Positions 11,253-25,600 of a stretch of DNA of 64,000 nucleotides are shown one piece after another (position 1 is the stretch's first letter; each line of letters begins with the position of its first letter). Under the pieces are notes generated by a model that was given only the letters and a program-made list of their open reading frames with translations, was not told the DNA's origin and made no database searches. The DNA is taken from NCBI GenBank assembly GCA_030141605.1, contig JAQGDQ010000396.1, positions 124,001 to 188,000 of the forward strand, read 5' to 3'. This stretch comes from Tubiluchus corallicola. Lineage: Eukaryota > Priapulida > Priapulimorpha > Priapulimorphida > Tubiluchidae. The position numbers were made by a program, and so were the translations under genes.

Positions 11253-12644
11253 AATACATAATTTGCACAGTAGAATGACTGTCATAGCTGCTATAGTAAT
11301 TGTCACAAATTGGATGAACACACAGATAAAACAGAAAGCTAAACGTAAAGCGTAATGGTGGGTTACAAGACAACTCTTTATTCTCTAATGCGCATGCGTG
11401 CTTCAAGACAGCTATATAAAGATTACGTCATTACAGTAATAACCTAACTTATTTTACTATAAACACTAAGCAGAGGGATGAAATTAAGATAATGTACCTT
11501 GTATTTACAATTAAGCGAAATTGTCACATCTTAGCCAATTTCATAGTATCGTTACACCATTAAAGTACAAGAGAGATTAACTGAAAACACATATTGCCTT
11601 CAAGCCTTTGAAAATCCAGGCACGATCTTTTCTTTTTCACTTTAAATTGCCTCGTAAATCACCATAAGATCTCCACAATTTGAGTTAGGATGCCTCTGTA
11701 ATTAAACTATCTTGAAAACATGTTTTAAGGTCTTTGTTGATTCAATAATAATTCTAGTAGATGGTGGCACCATCACTGTATATAGTGGCAATAATGGGAA
11801 ACAGTCGTTATCTTGTGACATCTATTGACAAGACAGACAAAGCATTACAAGCAGATTCCTTTTGAATTACTATATTACGTGCTTTTTGTATCCGAGAGGT
11901 TCTTATGTGTAACTGGTTGCAGTATTTTTCTAGGTGTTGGATATGTTAGGTAGATATAGCCTAGCTTCATAGCTTTTGTTGTTAACATCAGGAACCTGCC
12001 CAACATATCAGCATCTCTCAACAAAACTTTTAATTTCTCTCTGTGATTTTGATCGGTATGGTCTCCAAGTCAATGCCTTATTTCCAAGTAGTCAGTACTA
12101 ATTTGCATTGAAGTTCAAAAGTTATTTTATACAATCATGATCCATAAATGTGAAAGGTCAATGTACGAGTTCTAGAATTGAATTCATAGGCTATAATGAC
12201 GTGTCTGCGACTCTGTGTTAAAGTATGTTTGCACAGAATGTTAATTTTTTGTCAGTAGGGCATAAAGATATTTTTCATTTTCAGCTTTTGAAAGGAGAAT
12301 CCAGCTCAGGCAATATACTTATAAATAAACTAACACCTTTATAGTGTAGTTGTAAAACTTACTTTTGTGATTTTTTACCATTTTAGTTGTTATTTAAGAC
12401 ATAAATGTTTTTATGGTGCTTTTCACAAGAGCAGGATATAATAATTATCATGTGCGCATTTTTTCTTTATTCTTACCTTTTTTAGTTTTTTAGCTCTTGA
12501 ATAATTAAATTGTATTCTCTTTTCTTTAAAGTTAATAGTTAATACAATGTTTTTAATTTATAGTTTCAAGAAAGAAGTCAGCTCATACGGTTGTACCATT
12601 GCACAGTTACACTGCCGAGGGTATCAGCAAAGGTTAATCAGTTC

Positions 12645-13634
12645 ATGTTTGAAGAGAATCTAAAAGCTTCTAAATTGTCTTGTGTTAGAGAACCTGCCAT
12701 GTATGTTCCATCTGAACAGGATTCACAAGAAGGAAGTGCTACTATTGATATATCTTCTTTAAATAGCAAGATGGAAAGATGGAAAGATGAAGTTTTAAAG
12801 TCTGCCGATTCTCAATATGTGCAGCAGATTGACAGTGACATTGGTAAAAGAAGCGAAGTATCACAAGTTTCGACTAATGCTCGGCTAAAAAACCAAAAAC
12901 CCAGTAGAGTTTGTCCCTTTTTTACTTCTTCGTCAGGATGTAGGTATGGGTCCACTTGCCGAAACAGGCATGAAACACGTATAGAAACCGAGCTACATAA
13001 GCAAGACAGTGCAAGTGCCACATGTAAAGAAGAGTTGCGAAGTATAGAAAAGCCCAGCAAGCAACATGAAAGTGGTGGTAAAAGAGAGGAAGGTACTTCT
13101 TCAAAAAAAGTTGTCTGCCGTTACTATCAGAGAGGATACTGTTGGTCTGGGAAACGATGTAAGTTTGCTCATTTTCCTCATCAAAACAAAACCCAACGAA
13201 GTGATAACTCTGCAGTTACAAGGGAGGCAAATAAAACTGAAGCTGCCAAGGTAACGCTACCCAAAGATATAGTAGCAGATGAACAAGATGGAGAAAAAGT
13301 TGTTGTGGACATGCCTGCACTTGCCAACACTAGTGAAAGTGATAAAATTAGTGAAGAGTCTATCAAAGTGCTGGTACAAGATACATGTAGTTCAACAAAT
13401 GAAGGAAACATCGGAGCATTGGTACAAGATGTAGCAAACACAGCTGAGCGTCGTAGCATCACAAAAAGGCCAACTTTACAGTTAAACGATTTGACGGAAC
13501 ATAATTTATCAGAACTTAGAGACACTGAACTGTGTCAGTTGCAGAAGTATTTTCCAGCCGATAAATTGACTAAAATTGATTGGCAAGAAGGGACAGCTTT
13601 TCGATTGCTAATTTCGCCAACAGATCCGGATTGG
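12645..13634 (+). CDS. First coding exon: tandem CCCH fingers, start of RWD-like region
   Basis: This long exon (330 codons) is preceded by the acceptor TTTATAG at 12557-12563 and ends at GAT TGG before donor GTTAGT. The two CCCH motifs begin at 12912 and 13116. The linkers are Ser/Glu-rich and probably disordered. Near its end the frame turns hydrophobic (FRLLISPTDPDW) and continues across the intron into SYDMDTMEMFVSFPTEYPKE, matching the strand pattern of RWD folds. Confidence 0.85.
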
Positions 13635-16600
13635 GTTAGTGTGTATATAATTCTTTCTATTTTCCGGAATTAATTTTAATACAACCCTTTTATGGCTAAA
13701 TTTGTGGCTAGTGACAAATGGGATATTAATTGTTAAACTAAACATTTTTTTACTACAATTTTTTTCTGGAAAAGCTTGACACGATATAACTGATCTAACT
13801 TGTATAATAAAATGGCTTTAATTACTCATTGTATTTAATGCAACCGAGCTTGGTCTTAAAGTTCAGACAAGACTTGAATACCTTAGACAAATTTGCGCAA
13901 TTAGTGAGATTCTATGTGTCGCAGACTCATTTGGAATGCAGTTGTATCATTTAATAATAAAATTCTGTTTAGTACTGCAAACAGAATTGCATACTTTGCA
14001 CTATTTTTCAGATTTCCTCTTTAGGTCTTACATCCTAAACCAATTAGTCGTGTTTCAAGTGGTGCCCTCTGTGCATGCTTTCAAGTAGTCCCTTACCACA
14101 TAATTTGAAAATTATTGGCTGAAACATATTTGTCATAGACATAGAATGAAAATATTATTTATTTATTTACTTGCAGTCATATGACATGGACACGATGGAA
14201 ATGTTTGTGAGTTTTCCAACAGAATATCCGAAAGAGGTAAACATTGCTTTAATTTTACTGTGTTTTTTATTTTAGTTGTGAACACTTTTCTGTTTTTAGC
14301 ATCTTTATATATATATGTATCTTTATGCCAAACAACTAAATTTTTCCTCACCTGCATAAGAAACATACGTTACACAAAGTTACATGCATTACGTAGTATT
14401 GTGAGCACGCAGCATCGCAAATATATAATTATAGGCATAGTATTCAATCAAATGCTTTTCAGCTTTTACATAACTAAAGTTGCTTAGTTGCTTATAAAGA
14501 GGGAAATCATTAAGAATTCGAGCTAGTAAACAATTATACTATTGCAGTTTGCATAAATACCAGTTTTTATTAATTGTACAAAATAATTTGAACAGCTTTT
14601 GAAAGGAATAAGGACTGCTTTTAAAATACTTAATACTTTACCACATAACCATTAAAAACACAGATTTAGCAATCAGAACAATTTTACATAACTCACCAAT
14701 CACCACTAACTCAAAGTGATAAAACTGTGACGAAACATTTCTAAATGTATCAGTGTATTAACATGATCGTATTTACAGGTTTGCTATGTTGAATTCTTCG
14801 AGGAGCTGGATGGTGAGCAAATCATGCCGTCAAAGCTGGCTTTGTAAGTCTCCTTTCATTTCATACGTTATAATGCTAAAAAGTTTGCTTGAAAAGTATT
14901 AATGATTTTTTTGTTGGACATAAATGCACTAACATTTTACTAAAGGCTTTTTCTTGAGATTCGTGTTGGTAAGAACTAAATTAGAAGTCTTCTTTCTGTT
15001 TAGGTTTTTAACACATCAGTCACAAAAGTGGCTAAACGACAGACTGCAAAGTAACAAATCTTCCGGGAAAATTGATTTAATGTTCAGGCCTTTCTTGAGG
15101 TGGCTGGATCGAAATTTTATCGATCTTGTGACAGAAGGCTTAAAGAAGGTCGGTTTTACATTTGTTCTGTGCTTTCTTTGTCATTTTTCTTGCTCACAAA
15201 CTGAAATTTAGCTTTTAGCATAAAAGGATTCACGAGTTAACGAATCACGAATTCACGAAACTTCATTAGATGTATGTTATGGTCTTTCAATGTCTTAATA
15301 ATATACCATCTGACAGATGGCAATGTACATTCAAGCCCATACACAGTGTAGGCATTTCATTATTTTCCATGTACGTAATGCTTTGAAAAGAATAACACTT
15401 TATTAAGAGACTTCTTATAAGTGGTTCTTAGTTTTTAGTTCCTAAATTTGATTCTAGTGGCGCATACTCGGTTTGCTGTGACAAGTTTTGCGCCATTATT
15501 TTTACACTAATCATATTTAGTAGCTAATGATATGGTATATATAAATGCATTTCTGCTGAAATATTGTACAAGTGCTGTTATAATATTTCTGCAGTATCAT
15601 ACAAACCTATGAGTAAATGTGTTGTTTAAATTGTCTCAAGATACGTCTTGTCATTTTTGTGTAGGTTAAACTGGAAATGGAAAGCCGAGAAGCAGGAATA
15701 GAGTTTGTTCCATGGGAAAATCTGCGTATTTCTGCTCAGCAAGAGTCGTCAAATTCCTGGCCAGATCGGGTGGATCCAAGTCTAGTTAAAGAACATCCAC
15801 ATGTTACTGTGATATTTGGCAAGAAAGACAGTGGCTTAGAAAGATACGAAGGTTAAATCTTGAAAATTTAATTCTCAAAATTAGATTGTTATTAAGATAA
15901 AATCACAGAAAATGCATTATCAAAAATAGTGTCTTTCTCACACTAGCAAATTATTCATATGCATTATTTTTCCTCAGTACTCCATCAAAAACTTGCTTCA
16001 GAAATATGGTTGAATAACTTGGAACTTTTGATAAACTTTTGTAGCACCTAAAGCCGAAAAGTCAAGTAAGGAACAGCCAGTTAACCAAGAAAACATTAAA
16101 CCCATTTCTGAATTAGACACTACACCAAAAGGAATTGAAATGAAATTCCAAAAAATCGAACTTAGCGGACCTATCGCTACCATTATGGCACAGAAGGTAA
16201 GTTAAATTAGAAGTTTATACACTATGTTAGTGCCATGTTTTGTAAGAATTCTCAGACTTTGAGATCTAGTTTTAACGTAATATCTCCGTATCACTTGGGC
16301 TTAGCTTGTTCTTTTGTGCAGTGTTTTAGCTGACACTTTTCCAGATTGTTTGTGCTTGTACTGAATTATTACCTTTTTTCAGGTTTCTTTTGTCGTGCGA
16401 TGTGGGCGTTGTAAAGCACCTGCGACTGTCACAACCCCATCAAGGCGAGTGAACAGCATCGACTGCTCAAAATGTCATCAGTCACTGATCGTGTCTTTCC
16501 GTGCCACAGTTATGCATCAATACTCGTCTGTGATGGGCTACCTTGACCTGAAAGATTGCACACCATTTGATTTGGCTCTTGTTGACTGTGATTTTTTGTT

Positions 16601-19600
16601 AGGATGTTTCGACTGCTCAAAGGAAATGTCGTTTTCGGTAAAAAGGACTTGCATTGTTCTACTGCGCATTCTAGTTTTTGTCAGCAGTTCTTATTTGCTA
16701 ATTTTCTTTGTTTATTAGCATTATTTCGGAGAAATGCGAATTGCCGGGTGGTTATGGTACGTGCTTAGCTGGTTAGTGAATGGATGGGTGACTGCAACAT
16801 TCATTATACAGTCCGGACGGTTTTATTCGCTATACTAATGCTGGTTGCTTACTTGAATACATTAAAAAGGGAGTATACGTTCACATTGAATGTTGTTAAG
16901 ACAGATTTGCCGGTTCAGTGTCTAATCTCAGAGGATTGCTGTTGATGAGTTAGGTTTCTATCCCGCCAATGTGTTGTTCAATCTCAGAGGATTGCTCTGT
17001 TGATGAGCTAGGTTTCTATCCCGCCAATGTGTTGTTTAGTGCAGCTTTCCGCCTTACAGGGTGTCAGTCAGTAAAAAGAATTATTGAACGTGTTAGCTGA
17101 AAAAGTTTTCTCGGATAAATTTAAAACTAATTTTAATAAGGGGTTTCCAAAAGCGTGTTCTTTGATGACAATAATAATAAGAGAATGCAAAACAATGCTT
17201 TCTGAGCAGAGGAACCAAATATATTAAATATTTTTGACATGCGTTTAAGAAATATAGCATAACCATGGCCTTTTAAAAATATCCACATAATTTGCTTGAT
17301 CTAGTAATTGTTCTGTGGCATTTTTCTAAACTGTAAATACAGTTTGTAAAATTAATGCATAGACTATTTTCTGCACTGCTTCATAAGTGAGCGAGTAATC
17401 ATAATCCGTCTGTATAAATGGAGATAAGTTAACCATTTTGGTATGAGTAAGACGTAAAAGGAACTTGTTTTTTAAGGGCTTTCATTTTGGTCAACCACAA
17501 GACATTTGGTGTCACCACTGTCATAACAAGATGACTGTAATGCTGGAGACTATTAAATTTCAATATCTGATTCCTGGTGAATTGCATTTCGGTGAGTTGT
17601 TGCTTGATTATTCTTGATTTTGTAAAGTTAGATGACAAACATTCTGCTTATGCCTCGTTTTCAAATCTAAGAACTTTGTTGTACAACTGTCAGAAATTGC
17701 ATGTTAAAATGAATGTCACACTTTTGGTATTCAGTTGAATCAACTTGTTGGACATTTAGCTTTAGAAAAAGCATTTTAGCTTTCAGATTAGAACTGTTTT
17801 TAAATCTTCTAAATGTTGTACAGTTTGGTACTGTGTGAAAGTTTTATACATTGCATATTTTAGGGTGGTGTCCAGTTAAAATTTTATGAAATGTGTATAT
17901 GATTTTGGGGAACTTTCGAATGCTTAAAGGTCCACTGACACCCTGGTAGACAATTGCTGTCAAAATTCACTATTGACTAGCCTCTTACAAAAAAGCGGCT
18001 TTATTTTTTTATAAACTTGTGCGTTTTGCTCTGGTTAGCATTGAATCACTTCACATTTAGCGCTGCACAGAGTCTTGCGAAAAACGAAAAATTAGGGAAG
18101 AAAGCGCAAGTGACGTCCCATTAGGAACGACACTGCGCATGTGTGACTCTCGCTGTATTTACATGTGGACAAAATCAAGCAATACGCCGGTAATGAAGAG
18201 ACTGGGGTACTCGGATTTTGGTAGTTTATTGTTAAGCTCAAATCATAGGTTTGTCCACACATACTTGAATGCACTATATTTTATAGATGAGAAAATATTA
18301 ATAACGAAGTACAACGTGTAAAAGTTTTAGCATGACATCACTGGTATTTCATGCTAGGCTGCTTTCGTGTTCATTTTCCGATCACTTCTGCTTTACAAAT
18401 GTCTCTTTACCAAGTTACCTTTTGCCTGATGTCCCATTCAGACCATGCTTCTGACAAACAGTGATTGCTTTTATGTTTTTCAGCATATAAAATTGTAAAA
18501 ATAACAGCAGATTCTTACGTACAATCGAAAAGAAGACAGTAAGGCAGTAATGACAGATTTTGTTCCCTGGGCTTTACCGACATTTTGAGACTGTGCACAC
18601 CGGGTATATTATCTGAGATTGAAGTAACGTGTAAAAAATCAGGAGGAATATTTCAAAATGTGAACAAAGGGAGGTTGTCATTAAAATTGGGAATTTCCGT
18701 TAAATTGGTCGGGTTGAAATGTCTTACTGCTAACCTAGACTAAATATAGTTTTTTATGAAATTTATTTTCAAAAGTTAATTTTTACCTTACTTTACATCT
18801 AACCCAAAATAGTGGCTAGCAGCTTACTGGCAGCTTGATTTAATTCGCCTGAGTACTCAGCACACCTATTGTTCATACAGCATACACACTGTTTAAATAA
18901 TGGTACAGTCATAGTGCTCTGCATGCTGTGCTTGTTACTATAAATTTGCTGTTCCTTGCAGGTAAAACGAAAACTGGTTCTTGTAAGTTTATTTGCTATA
19001 AACAGATAAATACTATTGTAAGAAACGTTTTTATTAATAGATAAATCAATACTCATCAATAACCGTTCTGTTCAGTGTTCACAGTGCTCTGCTTGCTGGG
19101 CCACTGGCTGTCTATTGTATTGTCGCTTCCTGGTGTGACGTTACAGCACTGAGTGTCATGGTGGGTGATAATGATTGTGATAGTACCAACAGCACTTAAT
19201 TTAGCTTACCGTATCATATAAAAGCATGCATCAAAACTGTCTTAAAAATTAGGAAATATGTAATTACGCCTATGCTATAAAAGAAAATAACATGAAAAAT
19301 AGTGTCTCAGGGGACCTTTGCATTCCTCAACAAAACATGATGTTAATTTCTTTTTCAAGCTGTTGCACATGCTGCTATTTATTCTGATATGTATTTTGGA
19401 ACTTTGGTTAACAACAAAATTCTACAATTTTTTTCGAGTTTGTTTAATAAAAGGAATTGCATCAATTAAGCTATATGTTTAACAAAATGTTTCAGATTTA
19501 TGAACAACTAAAATTAAGTAATATATGGTTAATGAACTAAAGCAGTTGCCATTTAATAAAGCCACAGATAATAAAATCTGCCTTGTTTTAGAACCAAATA

Positions 19601-22600
19601 AGTGGCAAAACCAATATAAAAAATGAAATCCATTTTTGATAGTTTTTTTTTAAGATATGCAGTTGAAATTTAAGTCCCGATTCCGTAATTCACCTCTTCT
19701 TAGTCAAAGTAACGCCGAAAGTTAAGGTCGGTTGTTTCGTCATAACCATTCTGCATGTACAGCTGCTGAAGTACATTTTAGGTTGTTGAATGAACTTGAA
19801 TCACTGTTGTATGCTTGAATCATTGTGTAGACGCACGAGCGAGCTGACTGACCCGGGTTTAATTGTCATATAGTATTATGGTGAAGCGTTTACATACTGC
19901 GCTTTGCCAAATACACCTGCTTGGAAGAGGTAGCCGCATAATAAACTAGCCGCTTATTAAGACCCCTTATTCTGGGCCTATGTTATTTTTCTTATGTATA
20001 GTATTTTGAATAACTTCAAACGATGTTTTAATGCAGTATTTCTAATTTGTGTTTATCTATTAACAGCTTATGGTTCTTCTTAATAGGTCATTTTTGATAA
20101 CTACTAAATTAAGGAAAAGCAAAACATGTCTCATATTTAGAAAGTGTGTAGCTTTTCTTCTTTAATCACAGATGATGCTGGTATTCATAAAATAAATACA
20201 AATCGACAGAAGAAACAAGAGCTATGGATTAAAGAAGGTTACCCTCTTCCAGAAAATGGCGCTTGCAAGCATTATAAGAAAAGTTACCGATGGATGAGGT
20301 AATGATTTTATAAAATTTGAGAAGCTGTGCTTGAAGTTCTGTTGATACTGCCACTGTTACTGCTTTGCAGGTGCAATAATGTAGAGACTTTTGTTTGACA
20401 AAAGCTTTAACAGAATTGCACATATGTTCCCTCAATAATGAGCTCGGTGGTCTAGCTAGTGCTTGTGGTGCCCAGATCGGCACTTGAGTTTGACATCTCC
20501 TACCCTCTGATGGAAATGTTGATGTAGGAAAATTTTAGTTTTATTGTCTCACAGTTGTGGAGATAAATTGATAAAATAATAAAACATTGCTGAAAAAAAT
20601 TAAAAAAATAGCTTGTTTAAAAAAATTAATAAAATTAATTAAAAGTTTGTTTTCGTCAAAATATTTCAAAGATAAAGTTGAGATTGGTGTTGTAAAAGTC
20701 ACAAATTAATTAATAGATCCGCAAGTAATTATGCCAAACGTAGATATTGTAATTCAAAGACTGTCAGAGATATTAAAAAAGTAGGTCAATATTAATTATT
20801 TTATAATAATTATCATCTTCGTAAGCCCTGTAAGCAGCATTCTCACAGAATCAACTTTTTCATTGCACTTGATCAAAATGCCTCCCTCTGGAAAGTGCCA
20901 CCCAGGGTGTACCGCCCTCAATGCTACCCCTCCCCCTTAGCCACGCCACTTAATGTACTGATGTCTTTGAATGTTCAAGTAAAAACTTTCCATATTTTGG
21001 CAATAGTATTCATGCTTATTGATGGAGGTATCTGTAGAGAATAACTCCCATCAAGTAAGAAAGAGCCGTATTCAAATAAACTGCGTAGTTTACCTGTCAA
21101 AATTGTACAATACGTTTAAAGCTGGATGACTTTTGTCAAATTTTGTAACTGGTATGGCAAGCTGGTTCCCATCTATTAACAGCTGAAACAAGGTTTTAAC
21201 GTTCAAAACAACATTTTCCAAACAGCTCAGGACTTTTGTTTAATAAGTTTTATTCTAACATTAGTAAAGTTAAATGTATCCACAAGTCAGTGTTAATTAT
21301 CATGCTAACATTATAAGATGTAACGTAAGCTGCTGAGAATGTGAGCACAGTGATTATATTAAACGTTCACTATTGCTCTACACTGTTTATGTTTGACCAT
21401 CTGAATGGCTGACTTGGTTTGACCGGCAGTGACACAGGTTTTGCACTTCTGCTGCAAAATTCTTATTTAGCAGGCAGTAAATGATAAAGTCCACGAAAGC
21501 TGAAAGTGTCTCACAGAGATTCTCCACTAGAATAAAAGCTTCTCTTGTATTTGCCTCTGAACCGAATCCGTGATCTGTAAAAGCGGCCGTCATATCCAAA
21601 ATCAGGCTTTCCATTATCACCGCTGTGATCATCATCGTTAAACGCATTTCAGCTTTCTTTGAGTTGGTCATCTGTGTATTGTTGGATTTTCTCAGGTTAT
21701 AAAGAAGCAGCAGGTTCAGTATTACGAGAGTTGTCCATGGGATGATTTGGATGAGAACTATTCTGATCCACCTGTATGCTTGGTAGTTATGCACGATTCC
21801 TTCCGCATAATCAGTATCTTTGGCAATATAGCATTGTTCACTGGTGCTCATATTTGTGGTTTCGTTTCTGCAGTTAAACGGCTTGGATTCTGTTGGCCGA
21901 ACAACATAGTAAAATGGAATGTGAAACAAGCAACATACCGTGGTCAGAGCAATCAGGGCAGTACATGCAATTTTCGGTTTGCAGAAGAATTTACTTTTAA
22001 TGGGAATCCTTGTAAATAGGTATCGTTCGATTGTCACCATCGCTATAATCCATCCACTCAGCGCTGTCATCGTGTTTGCTATTGGAATACCGATGTACGA
22101 AATGTATACTGCGACCCAGTATGGCAGACAGTTGATAACAGCAGACAAACTTAACGCCCTTATGGCTGCTAATATGATCATTGCTAACAGGTACACACAA
22201 TCGGATATTGATAATGCAGTTAGATAAGTATATGTTGAAAAGTTTCTCAGTTTCGTTGTCGTAAGTACGATGATTGTTAGAATGTTGCATATTATTCCAA
22301 TTACGCAAATGATCACTATTAGCCAATAAACAATCAATGACGCTAGAATTAATGCTTTGTCACACGGTGATTCCATTCTGAAGTCTATCTGTAATGTTAA
22401 TATTCACATTCAGTTTCTGCCGTCATTTCGTTCATTCCTTCTGTTTTCTATTGCTGGCTTATTGTCTTTTCATTTGTTTGCTTTTTCTTCGGTGAAAATT
22501 AATGAAAATATTCTTTGAGAAATCACCCAGATGTCGTTGACTAAATATTTGAGCAAATGCATCCTTTGTTATCATTTTACTGGATTTTCTTTTCATGACA

Positions 22601-25600
22601 CAACCACGAATAGTGTCTTAGCACTACAAGTCCTGCACTTTTTTACTAGTAGCTGTACTTACAGCTAGAAAAAGTTAATTAAAACAGCATGAATCGCAGC
22701 CGTCAAGCAGTAGCATATATCTTGTATGTCTGGAATGCATCAAAGACATAATACTGAATGCTTGTGCCACTTATTCATACATCACCCACCTACCATTGCT
22801 AATATTATTACATGTGTCATAAGGACTTTTAATTAATATTCACAGGGTGCAAAGTTTATCTTATTGTACATACAATCGATTAGTCAAAGTGGTGCATGAT
22901 TAATAATATTTCCTTAAATGAGTAAAGTACTTTTAAATTGTTAATTAAAAGCATGCACTTACTTTTTTATGTTTCATTTTCCTTTCTCATCATTTTTTTA
23001 CTTCTTTTGAAAGCCCATAAATTGAATTGTTGATAGCGGTTAGCTGAACTGAGATTAGCATGCTTTTAAGCCATGTCCTGGTATTAGCTGAGAACCACTA
23101 GCTAATAAACATTTGCTTTTTGTTCCTTTCTGCAAGCTTTAACCGCAATTAAATTCGTGAAACAGTTGTCTTTAGTGCATTCAGTTGTTTTGTAAAATAT
23201 TTTACTTTCATTTATGATGTTTGACCTTGGTGTTTTGGTGATTAGTAAGCCATTAGGCCATTTTGTTATTAATTGTCACTGGTAGCCATTCCTATAGTCT
23301 AAGTAATTTGTTGTTCTTACCATATACATAAATACACTCAGATTAGCATTGAAATGACTTTAGAAGAAGTTCTCGATTTCATTAAGATTTCAACAAAAAA
23401 ATGTTTCATGTACAATGGCAAATTTAATAAGCTGCCTGGCAAACTAAATATTATCAGAAGAGTTCTACAAATCTGTTAACAAGTGACTGCAAATGTAATT
23501 GTGATCTTCATGCATATACAATTCTATAATGCTAAATGTATAATTAAATGAATAAACTAAACTAAAAAGGTACAGGCACTGCTGAGATATGTTTGATGTT
23601 TATAATTGTACTTCAGCTTCTCAGCTGTAAAACTGATAGGGTCAGGCTTTCATTTTGCGGAACATCTTGTGCTAGCTTTGCAACGTCTGCATCATGGACC
23701 GGACTAACTTCATGTGACACGTTCTTGCAAATAGCAGCAAGTACTGATTCATCGGACAGTTCAATCTTGGGTGGACTTGGTGTTACCTTGGGTGATCTGT
23801 AACAGCTGAATTTCATTGTTTTCAATTCACGAGTGAAATTCTTGTTGAGAAGGCAATAGACAATAAAATTGACGCAACTGTCCAGGCTATTGCACAAATC
23901 CTCGATCAGCAGCATTATCTGGTAGTACCTCTTGTTGTGGGGCTTGGTTGGAATGTAAAACCCGTGATCGGTCAATGCTGTGGTCATGTCCAGTACCAGA
24001 GATTCAAATATGAGTATCACTAACATCAGAGTAAGTCTGCGTTCATTGCGACTCTTTGGAGTGCACATGCCAAACACTGAACTGGTGGCTTTTAAAACAG
24101 AATTCTTGTTCAGAGCACAAGCAAGCAAAGAGTTAAAGATGAGAAGTAGTGACCATGGTATCATTTGAATGAGTGTTATGTGTATCCAGCGATATGTCTC
24201 GTAATGACTGTCTTCGGAGCTTGCAAAACTCGTTTGTTTTGCTTCATAACAGGTGGACTCACTTTCTTTGTTATACCCAGAGTAGTTTGTAGGTAATGGC
24301 TCACGGACAAAGAAATATGGTATGTGAAAAGTTATGCTAATTAGAGCAGTGATTAATGCAATTATCCAGGCTACCTTTGTCGTGCAATACAAGCGAGAAT
24401 GCATAGGCGCTTTAGTAAACATGTATCTTTCCATTGTCACTGAAACAATTAGCCAGCAACTAAAGGCTTGTAACATCTGTCCAACAGGCAAGTAGACATA
24501 TGCTGCAAAGAATGCAAGACCATATCCTGTACATGTTTTCACACCAGAGTACATTAACGCACGATTAATAGCCACAGGTCCCATCGCTGTTAAAAAGCAT
24601 CCATCGGAAGCTGCCAGACAGATCAAGTACACGTACGTTGAGTGTTTTATCAGTGTAGTAGTTGAAATTACGCTGATGGTGATGACATTACAGATAAATC
24701 CTGCTACGCATAGCCCAGAAATAATAGCATATACAACTGAGGAGGCTACATACATGCTATGGGAATCATGCGTGTCAGTGTTGTTGCTGACTCCTGTGGT
24801 GCTCATGTGTAAATAAAACATCGAAAATTCTTTTAGCTGTTTTTGACGAAGCATTGAGTCACTTCAAGTTGCGATGTTTTCTGCCCTTTCTCTAAAAAAT
24901 GTTTGAAGAATATTTCCTGTGCACTTTCAGAATGCTGCAAATTCACTAACAGTAGCTAGTTATGTAGATATAAATGATTCTTTTAATGACATTGGCTTGC
25001 ACTTCTCCCATCGTTTGAAATATGATAAGTTGAGCACTTCTTCAAGAGTAGAAGTCTCCTCTAATATGCTTTGCTTTTTGCCACTTGTTATGATTTTCGC
25101 TTTCTATTTCTGACGTTGTACAAAGTCTTGCATTTGTGATTACCGATTTCACTTTTTCATCATTAAAGAATCAAAGATTGGCACTTGATTCATGACTGTG
25201 ACGTCGATCGCCTGTTCGTGTTTGTTTGCTTGCTGTCAGGGCTTGATTAAAAGTTTTAATAATTTTGTCACGATGAATGGCATAAGAATCCGTAGGACAT
25301 GTCGACATTATAAACAAAGTTAGTCACTTTGTGTTTTTTATTTTATTCTTCTTGTAAACAAATAATTACCGCCAGAAAGTTACTAAGACTTCCAATACAG
25401 AAGAGGTGTTGAATGGCAGGTGAGCTTGTAATGCTTGTGAACAGATATTGTACTGCTAACAGAAACTTTTCACTGTAATTGTAACAATAGTTTGAAAATT
25501 GCATTTTATTGTTGAGAAAGTTAGAACATTTTTGTCACTAATCATATATGCATCCTGCATGTTTGCAAAAAATCAATAAATTTCAGAGTTCATAAAAATT

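Noticed and set aside
12812-13525. Antisense and alternate frames over the CCCH exon
   Set aside because: The zinc-finger frame explains the region, and the others have no motif.
18484-18538. Candidate exon of the CHY/CCCH gene (acceptor TTTTTCAG, donor GTAAGG)
   Set aside because: It would leave phase 2 while the next exon (20172) needs phase 1. It also adds no zinc-ligand motif. Exon 17477-17591 fits both sides directly.
21747-22326. Plus- and minus-strand frames of 90-109 codons within GPCR 1
   Set aside because: They overlap the complete seven-helix frame and lack independent motifs.
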